Source of the DNA: DAOUMU01 sp034409055
GTDB taxonomy: Bacteria > Chloroflexota > Anaerolineae > 4572-78 > J111
Assembly: GCA_034409055.1 (NCBI GenBank)
Contig: DAOUMU010000223.1
Location: 1-64,000, forward strand
DNA: 64,000 nucleotides
Direction: 5' to 3'
Shown here piece after piece: positions 59,230 to 64,000 of this stretch. A program made the position numbers and the translations under genes. Within the stretch, counting starts at the first letter, position 1; each line of letters starts with the position of its first letter. The notes under the pieces were generated by a model, which was given only the letters and a program-made list of their open reading frames with translations, was not told the DNA's origin and did no database searches.

Positions 59230-60661
59230 AAGTTACCTCCTCTGTATAGGCCCGGGCTCGAGCGATAAGCCCGGCGGCCCAGCCGGGTGATCCGGCCGCA
59301 TGCAGGTGGGTATATGAAGCCAAAACGTTTCGATAGAGTAGTCCGTCGCGTCCACCACCCAGGCCGTTACCCCGTTTCAGGTGGTAGGCAGTGGGCAAAT
59401 CGTCGGACCAATTGATTACCCGGGAATTGTGAAACTCGTGCCCCCGGATAATCGTTGCCGGTGGCAAGAACGGGTTGCCGTTAATCGCTTCGGCAATGAC
59501 GTAGCCGTGCCCCTGCGGCCGGTCGGTCAGTTCCACGTCACAAGGCAAGACCCCGACCATCTCGGCCGACCGATGGCCCCAGACGATACGCCGGGCCAGG
59601 TACATCAGTCCACCGCACTCAGCATAAATCGGCAGGCCCGTCTCAGCAGCAGCCCGGATGTCCAACCGCAAACTTTGATTGGCCGACAATTCCGCCATAA
59701 ACATTTCCGGGAAGCCGCCACCAATATAGAGCGCCTCAATGTCCGGCAGGCTGCGGTCACGCAGGGCATCGATGAAAATCAACTCCGCCCCGGCAGTCGA
59801 TAGGGCTTCCAGATTTTCAGGATAATAAAAGGTAAAGGCCCGGTCACGGATAACACCGACACGAACACGACTTTCAGTATGTGAGGCCGGGGTAACCCCC
59901 TCCCATGGCCTTGCTCCATTCGGCAGAGGCGGGGTAGTCTTGGCAATGGCCAGAACCGTTTCGAGATCAAGATACTGCTCGGCGGCGCGACGGCAGGCCT
60001 CAATAGCCGGCACCAGGCCATCATTTTCGGGGCGGGGTACCAGACCTAAGTGACGATCGGGGATAGTCAGCGTGGTACTGCGTGGAAATACGCCAACTAC
60101 CGGGAGCTGGCAGTGGCGTTCGATAGCTTGGCGTAGTTTGCGGTCGTGGCGGTTGCTAGCCACATTGTTCAAAACGACGGCAGCTATGTTCGTATCGGCT
60201 TCGAAGGTCTGGTACCCCTGCACCAGTGCTGCCACACTGCGTGACATACGAGCTGCATTGACCACCAAAATAATGGGCGCTTGTAAGGCCCGGGCCACCG
60301 CGGCTGTACTACTACTTCCCTCCTCGTCCAGGCTATCATACAGGCCGTGATTACCCTCGATCAGGCTGACGTCAGCCCCTCTAGCCCCTAGACTAAAGGC
60401 CCCCTGTATCCTGGTTCGAGAAACCAGGAAAAACGGATCGAGCGTACGACAGGCCCGCCCAGCCGCTTCCGTCAACCAGGAGGGGTCAATATAATCGGGG
60501 CCTTTTTTGAACGGTTGCACGGCCAGCCCGCGTGCGGTCAACGCCGCGCACAAACCCAGGCTGACTGTGGTTTTGCCGCTACGCCCCTGGGGGGCAGCCA
60601 CAACCAGACGCGGCAACAAGGCGGCCTCGGTCACCTGCTCGGGAGAGGCCGGGGTCGGCAT
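59216..60661 (-). CDS. cbiA: Cobyrinate a,c-diamide synthase family (CbiA / DsrN-like)
   Basis: The 481-residue protein has an N-terminal P-loop of the CobB/CbiA type (AAPQGRSGKTTVSLGL), KKGPDYIDPSWL, EGNHGLYDSLDEEG, and a C-terminal class I glutamine amidotransferase with the Cys in YAECGGLMYLARR and RGHEFHNSRV. CbiA amidates cobyrinate; its close homologue DsrN amidates siroheme and is encoded in dsr clusters, often next to ferredoxin. Here neighbours are two ferredoxins, DsrE-, DsrK- and DsrM-like genes and no other cobalamin gene, so the DsrN-like role is favoured. ATG 60661 with GGAGG before it is chosen over a start 21 bases upstream. Confidence 0.87.
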   Translation of the reverse strand: MPTPASPEQVTEAALLPRLVVAAPQGRSGKTTVSLGLCAALTARGLAVQPFKKGPDYIDPSWLTEAAGRACRTLDPFFLVSRTRIQGAFSLGARGADVSLIEGNHGLYDSLDEEGSSSTAAVARALQAPIILVVNAARMSRSVAALVQGYQTFEADTNIAAVVLNNVASNRHDRKLRQAIERHCQLPVVGVFPRSTTLTIPDRHLGLVPRPENDGLVPAIEACRRAAEQYLDLETVLAIAKTTPPLPNGARPWEGVTPASHTESRVRVGVIRDRAFTFYYPENLEALSTAGAELIFIDALRDRSLPDIEALYIGGGFPEMFMAELSANQSLRLDIRAAAETGLPIYAECGGLMYLARRIVWGHRSAEMVGVLPCDVELTDRPQGHGYVIAEAINGNPFLPPATIIRGHEFHNSRVINWSDDLPTAYHLKRGNGLGGGRDGLLYRNVLASYTHLHAAGSPGWAAGLIARARAYTEEVTYANL

Positions 60662-60671
60662 CAAAACCTCC

Positions 60672-60866
60672 TCACATCTCAATCAAGGTCAGGGCTTCCG
60701 TGGGGCAGACGGCCACACAAGACTCGCAGCCAGTGCAGTCGTCACCAACAAATTCAACGTATTCTTTGCCGTCTGTTTCGGTCATCACAAAGCCATCATT
60801 CGGGCAAGTGGCTATGCAGTCCCCACAGGCTTCACATTTATCAATGTCAACTTCCACATAATACAT
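60672..60866 (-). CDS. 2[4Fe-4S] ferredoxin A
   Basis: A 64-residue protein with two clusters: CEACGDCIATCP and CTGCESCVAVCP, acidic between. It has the pattern of clostridial/archaeal-type low-potential ferredoxins. It lies 10 bases before the CbiA/DsrN-like gene and 34 after a second, similar ferredoxin; a tandem duplication is likely. Electron carrier for the redox complexes is the plain reading. Confidence 0.93.
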   Translation of the reverse strand: MYYVEVDIDKCEACGDCIATCPNDGFVMTETDGKEYVEFVGDDCTGCESCVAVCPTEALTLIEM

Positions 60867-60900
60867 AGTTTATCTCCAGAAAGGAATAGGGATAAATATC

Positions 60901-61101
60901 TTACCATTCCTCAATGGTAATGGCCCCTTCTTCACACACTTCTACACAAGATTCACAGCCAAGACATTCCTCGGGGTCTTCCGTAAACACAGCTACCAGC
61001 TTGCCATCTTTTTCCTCAAGCGACAACGCCTGAACGGCACACACTTCAACGCACTCGCCGCAAGCCTGGCACTTCTCAACGTCAATGGTTACGATGTACA
61101 T
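60901..61101 (-). CDS. 2[4Fe-4S] ferredoxin B
   Basis: A 66-residue protein with CQACGECVEVCAVQ and CLGCESCVEVCEEG. Both clusters lack the usual Pro after the last Cys, replaced by Ala and Glu, which may shift potential or interactions relative to ferredoxin A. It is paralogous to ferredoxin A. Confidence 0.92.
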   Translation of the reverse strand: MYIVTIDVEKCQACGECVEVCAVQALSLEEKDGKLVAVFTEDPEECLGCESCVEVCEEGAITIEEW

Positions 61102-61328
61102 GGTTTACTCCGGTTTAATTTAGGGATGTAAAAACAGTTATCAGTAGTCAGTTATCAGTGGTGAATCCGGTTAATGAGATAGAGGCTCCTCGTTGGTCCG
61201 AGTTTCAACTTGAAATTCGGTTATGTGTTGATCAACCTGACTGACATCACAACCTTAATAAAATCATACCACAAACTCTTAAAAAAATGAAAAAGTTGGA
61301 GTGTTGGTCAAGGTGATGAACATGAGCC
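61102..61328. other. 227-bp spacer without a gene
   Basis: Contains a short direct repeat CAGTTATCAGT (about 61135-61162) and AT-rich sequence toward 61260-61290. This may hold a promoter for the ferredoxin-CbiA-FmdB genes, separating them from the DsrE/DsrK/DsrM genes. Nothing else is seen. Confidence 0.45.
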
Positions 61329-61709
61329 TTAGAAACTCAACACCAGGTCTACCTCAAGCCCTTTGGTGATCAGAAACGAGGGACCAACCAGATCTTCCAC
61401 CGCTTCAATCAGGTCCTCGGGCGTCATATCGTTAAGTTCCAAAGCCGCCCCACAAACAGAGAATTTAACCCCGGCGTCGAGGGTCTCTTTGATCAATTCG
61501 CTGAGCGGCCGTTCCCCCTCCTTGGGATACACATTTTCAGCAACGCCCTGCTTGAGCATTAGCGGCCCCTGGGCCACAAAACATATATTCACCTCAGCCA
61601 CCCCTAATTTCACCGCTTCTTGAGCGAATAAAAAGGGAGCAGGACACTGTTTAGGGGTTTCAGGACTACTGGTGGCTACAATGAGAACTTTTGCATCTTT
61701 GAGATTCAC
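61329..61709 (-). CDS. DsrE/DsrF-like protein
   Basis: A 126-residue protein of the DsrE/F/TusD fold: VLIVATSSPETPKQCPAPFL strand-helix, VNICFVAQGPLMLKQGV, and the conserved Cys in VKFSVCGAALELNDM, equal to the sulfur-carrying Cys of active DsrE/TusD. It starts at GTG 61709 with AGGAG upstream. DsrE-type proteins pass sulfane sulfur to DsrC/TusE-type carriers. It follows the DsrK-like gene by 50 bases in the same direction. Some family members lack sulfur transfer, so the exact role is open. Confidence 0.85.
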   Translation of the reverse strand: MNLKDAKVLIVATSSPETPKQCPAPFLFAQEAVKLGVAEVNICFVAQGPLMLKQGVAENVYPKEGERPLSELIKETLDAGVKFSVCGAALELNDMTPEDLIEAVEDLVGPSFLITKGLEVDLVLSF

Positions 61710-61759
61710 AGGTATATCTCCTGACGTATCAATTTACAGTTGAGTGATTGAGGACCAAA

Positions 61760-63124
61760 CTACGCTTCAGTCTCTTCTGGCCCTGTCGCCGAAGCAGGCT
61801 GGCGTGGCCAGACAATGGCATCGGCTACCAACTCGCTCAGATTCTGGATCTTTACCTTCAACTTATAATGGCGCTTGATCTCGTCCAACTGGTCAAGACA
61901 GTTATGGCAAGTGGTGACCACGATTTCGGCGCCGGTGGCCATGATCTGATCGGCTTTGGCTTTGCCAGCGGCAATACGATCCTTGGCAAATTCGGTCATC
62001 GAGAGCATACCCCCACCGCCTCCGCAGCAGTAATTCTCGACGCCGTGGGGTTCCATCTCCACGAAATCGATCACTGCATGTCGCAGGATGTAACGAGGTT
62101 CCTCAATAATGCCTCCATTCCGGGCCTGGTTGCAGGGATCATGATAGGTCACCCGTTTATTATTGACCGTTGGGTCTAGCTTGAGGCGTCCCTCCCGAAT
62201 GTAATAGGCCTGTAGTTCCACAAAACTCATCACCGGGAAAGGATAGCTATGCCCGGCCCAATTTTCGGCTTCCCAGCGTTGGGAGCGATAGCCGTGACCA
62301 CACTCGGCCATCACCAGGACGTCGGCCCCCAAGTGATTGACTGCCTGTTCCAGGTTATGGGCAATGGTACGCGCGGCCTCATCGTCGCCGGAGAAGAGTC
62401 CGTAGTTAGTGGCATCCCAACTTTCGGTGCTCAGAGTCCAGTCCTCACCGGCTGCGTTAAAAATTTTGGCCGCCGCCTGAATGAGATAGGGGAAGTATTT
62501 GACCTCACGGGGGTTGAAGGTATATACCACCCGGGCATTTTTCTTATTGAGGGGGATTTTAATGGTCGGATCTTCTAACTCCTCCTGAAGTTCTTCCTCC
62601 ATCCATTCTAACGTTTCAACGTAGTCCTCTTCACCCACCCCCATGTTGTTACCCGTCTCTAGATGAACGTCGACGGTTGCTTTAAGACCTTCGGGGGTCA
62701 TATCAATAGCAGTCAGCATGGCCCGGGCCGTACGGATAATGTGGCGCGTATCCACCCCCATCGGGCAGTTGAGTACACACCGGCCGCACATCGTACAGGT
62801 ACCAAAGGCAGCATACATGAGCTTATCGACCATCTCCTGGTCAAGTTCAGTCGCACCGACCCAGCCTGGCGCGACTTTGCCGGCCGGATCAAAAAGTTTG
62901 CGATAAATTTTGCGCAACTGCTCGGCCCGATAGGCCGGAACGTGTTCCGGCTTGGGATTAGACACGTAGTAATGACACGAATCCGCGCAGATACCGCAAC
63001 GAACACAAACCTCCAACGAGGCTTCCAGTTGTCGATTGAGACGCTGACGCAGCACTTCAAGGGCTAATTCAGCCTTCTCGTCAGTTAGTTTAAAACGATC
63101 ATCGCTAAATTTCTTTTCAGACAT
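61760..63124 (-). CDS. HdrD/DsrK-type iron-sulfur protein (CCG domains), module 2
   Basis: The 454-residue protein is a paralogue of 55207-56598: N-terminal clusters CVRCGICADSCHYY (about 40) and CTMCGRCVLNCPMG (about 110), then MAECGHGYRSQRWE, HDPCNQARNGG, ENYCCGGGGGM and TCHNCLDQLDEIK. The CCG region is complete. The first group resembles DsrK (cytosolic, catalytic disulfide reductase). It follows the DsrM-like gene by 11 bases. Together they form a minimal DsrMK-type quinone-thiol module. Confidence 0.93.
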   Translation of the reverse strand: MSEKKFSDDRFKLTDEKAELALEVLRQRLNRQLEASLEVCVRCGICADSCHYYVSNPKPEHVPAYRAEQLRKIYRKLFDPAGKVAPGWVGATELDQEMVDKLMYAAFGTCTMCGRCVLNCPMGVDTRHIIRTARAMLTAIDMTPEGLKATVDVHLETGNNMGVGEEDYVETLEWMEEELQEELEDPTIKIPLNKKNARVVYTFNPREVKYFPYLIQAAAKIFNAAGEDWTLSTESWDATNYGLFSGDDEAARTIAHNLEQAVNHLGADVLVMAECGHGYRSQRWEAENWAGHSYPFPVMSFVELQAYYIREGRLKLDPTVNNKRVTYHDPCNQARNGGIIEEPRYILRHAVIDFVEMEPHGVENYCCGGGGGMLSMTEFAKDRIAAGKAKADQIMATGAEIVVTTCHNCLDQLDEIKRHYKLKVKIQNLSELVADAIVWPRQPASATGPEETEA

Positions 63125-63135
63125 ATTTGCCCCTC

Positions 63136-63777
63136 TCAGTCGGCGTACTCACTGCCAGGTTGTCCGATCACCCCCCGGTGGCCAAAGCCCAGTCCGAAGA
63201 AGAATTTGGAGTAGAAGAAGTAAACACAGTGTCGAATTTTGCCGAACGGAATGTAAACCAACATCACGGCCGCCACAATATAAAAGATTGGCAACGTTAC
63301 GGGCCACAGTAACACCACCAAGGCCAGGGCCACAAATAACGAGGTCAGAAAAACCGAGAAGTAATCGTCGGGCAAGCTAAGGACTCGTAGGTCCTCCTCG
63401 GCCAAGCGCATCACGATGCCAGCAAAGCCGGTCACTGCCCCAACGGCCGTCACCAGTATGGCCAACCAGATGATGGGCAAGGGAATGACAGTTAGCCACG
63501 GACTGGCAAACAGCACTCCAAAAGCCATAAAGATACCGACATGAAAGAAGATACCTCGAAAATAGGCCATCCAGTGCAGACGGGTACTCTCTTTCTCCCA
63601 GGGGGCCATGCCCAGGGTGAAGGCATAAAGCACCCCCCGCCAGATGTTACCCCGGGCTCTGGAAAGGTCCTCTTTAAAAGGGCGGTTCATAATATCGCGA
63701 AGCCTGACAGCTATGCCGATAACACATAAGCCCAGGCCAACCACGGCAATGATGCGGTTGATCGAAACAATGTCCAT
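63136..63777 (-). CDS. DsrM/NarI-type cytochrome b subunit, module 2
   Basis: The 213-residue protein has five membrane segments (VVGLGLCVIGIAVRLRDI; FFHVGIFMAFGVLFASPW; WLAILVTAVGAVTGFAGIVM; SLFVALALVVLLWPVTLP; FYIVAAVMLVYIPFGKIRH). His residues in GIFFHVGIFMAF and FGKIRHCVYFF fit b-heme ligands. It precedes the DsrK-like gene and is the membrane partner of it. The start ATG 63777 is 29 bases after the gene at the right edge. Confidence 0.9.
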   Translation of the reverse strand: MDIVSINRIIAVVGLGLCVIGIAVRLRDIMNRPFKEDLSRARGNIWRGVLYAFTLGMAPWEKESTRLHWMAYFRGIFFHVGIFMAFGVLFASPWLTVIPLPIIWLAILVTAVGAVTGFAGIVMRLAEEDLRVLSLPDDYFSVFLTSLFVALALVVLLWPVTLPIFYIVAAVMLVYIPFGKIRHCVYFFYSKFFFGLGFGHRGVIGQPGSEYAD

Positions 63778-63806
63778 AGGCCCATCTCCTTTGGAACAAT
63801 GAATAA

Positions 63807-64000
63807 TTATTTATATTTGGTCGAGATTCGCTCTGCCACCTCATAAGCCTGGGCAAAAGCAGCCTCTGCCCGGGTGGCATCGATAGCGTTGAAGGCTTTG
63901 CCCAGAACCAGCGACGCTTCGGCGGGAGCCAGGGCATCACCACTCACCCGGGCGGCCAGAGCCAGATTCAAAGCGCGTTCGAAGGTGGCCTCGTCGCCGG
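63807..64000 (-). CDS. Partial gene at the right edge, helical C-terminus
   Basis: The frame ends at TAA 63807-63809 and runs off the window. The last about 63 residues (ATFERALNLALAARVSG, ASLVLGKAFNAIDATRAEAA, YEVAERISTKYK) are Ala-rich helices resembling a TPR-like or helical-bundle tail. I cannot name the family. It is the first known gene of the DsrM/DsrK operon within the window, so its identity would help fix the pathway. Confidence 0.6.
   Translation of the reverse strand, partial: GDEATFERALNLALAARVSGDALAPAEASLVLGKAFNAIDATRAEAAFAQAYEVAERISTKYK

Noticed and set aside
59216..60661. A cobalamin biosynthesis operon
   Set aside because: Only one CbiA-family gene is present; its neighbours are ferredoxins and Dsr-like genes, so no cobalamin pathway can be claimed from this window.

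Overview
The window looks like a chromosomal segment of an uncultured or poorly studied Chloroflexota bacterium, probably Anaerolineae-related. This is inferred from the style of gene content (a compact aro cluster, tandem-cyclase/AAA/TPR signalling proteins, SNF2 helicases with SWIM fingers, Dsr/Hmc-type redox complexes) and from intergenic spaces packed with small palindromic repeats; no rRNA or tRNA is present to confirm it. Coding density is high, genes are balanced between strands, and no phage or complete insertion sequence is visible.

Region 1 (about 0.5-12.1 kb, all + strand) is an aromatic amino acid cluster: tyrA, aroA, aroE, aroC, aroK, aroB and aroQ. Together these cover every shikimate step except DAHP synthase, plus prephenate dehydrogenase. 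Unrelated genes are interleaved: a membrane-anchored alpha/beta hydrolase, a DSD1-type PLP protein, a NUDIX hydrolase and a HAL2-type nucleotidase. Short repeats sit at the 3' ends of aroE, aroK and aroQ, and a 170-bp MITE lies inside a small gene after tyrA. AroA has an unusual active-site loop.

Region 2 (12.2-26.6 kb, all - strand) carries large single proteins: a coiled-coil protein, an intramembrane-protease-like/subtilisin fusion, a 1354-residue protein with the architecture of mammalian soluble adenylyl cyclase, a thioredoxin-TPR protein, a cyclic-nucleotide-binding patatin phospholipase and a CehA/McbA-type metallohydrolase. The cyclase and the cNMP-binding patatin are close neighbours.

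Region 3 (27.2-43.2 kb) is a DNA-processing locus. A divergent pair of SNF2 ATPases, each linked to a SWIM zinc finger, adjoins AddB- and AddA-like helicase/nucleases. A 612-residue protein of unknown family lies next to it.

Region 4 (43.2-64 kb) is about redox energy. A minus-strand operon encodes a cytosolic, group 2-like [NiFe]-hydrogenase, a maturation protease, a hybrid histidine kinase and a PP2C response regulator. Next come a Usp-like protein behind a perfect sigma-70 promoter and a DsrK-M-O-P-like membrane redox complex, whose NrfD subunit is fused to a hexaheme cytochrome c. Two divergent XRE-cupin regulators follow. A second DsrM/DsrK pair, with a DsrE-like protein, two ferredoxins, a CbiA/DsrN-like amidase and an FmdB zinc ribbon, runs to the right edge. 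Working model (inference): H2 oxidation feeds cytosolic carriers that exchange electrons with the quinone pool and periplasmic heme through the Dsr-like complexes, under control of the kinase/phosphatase pair and the XRE-cupin proteins.
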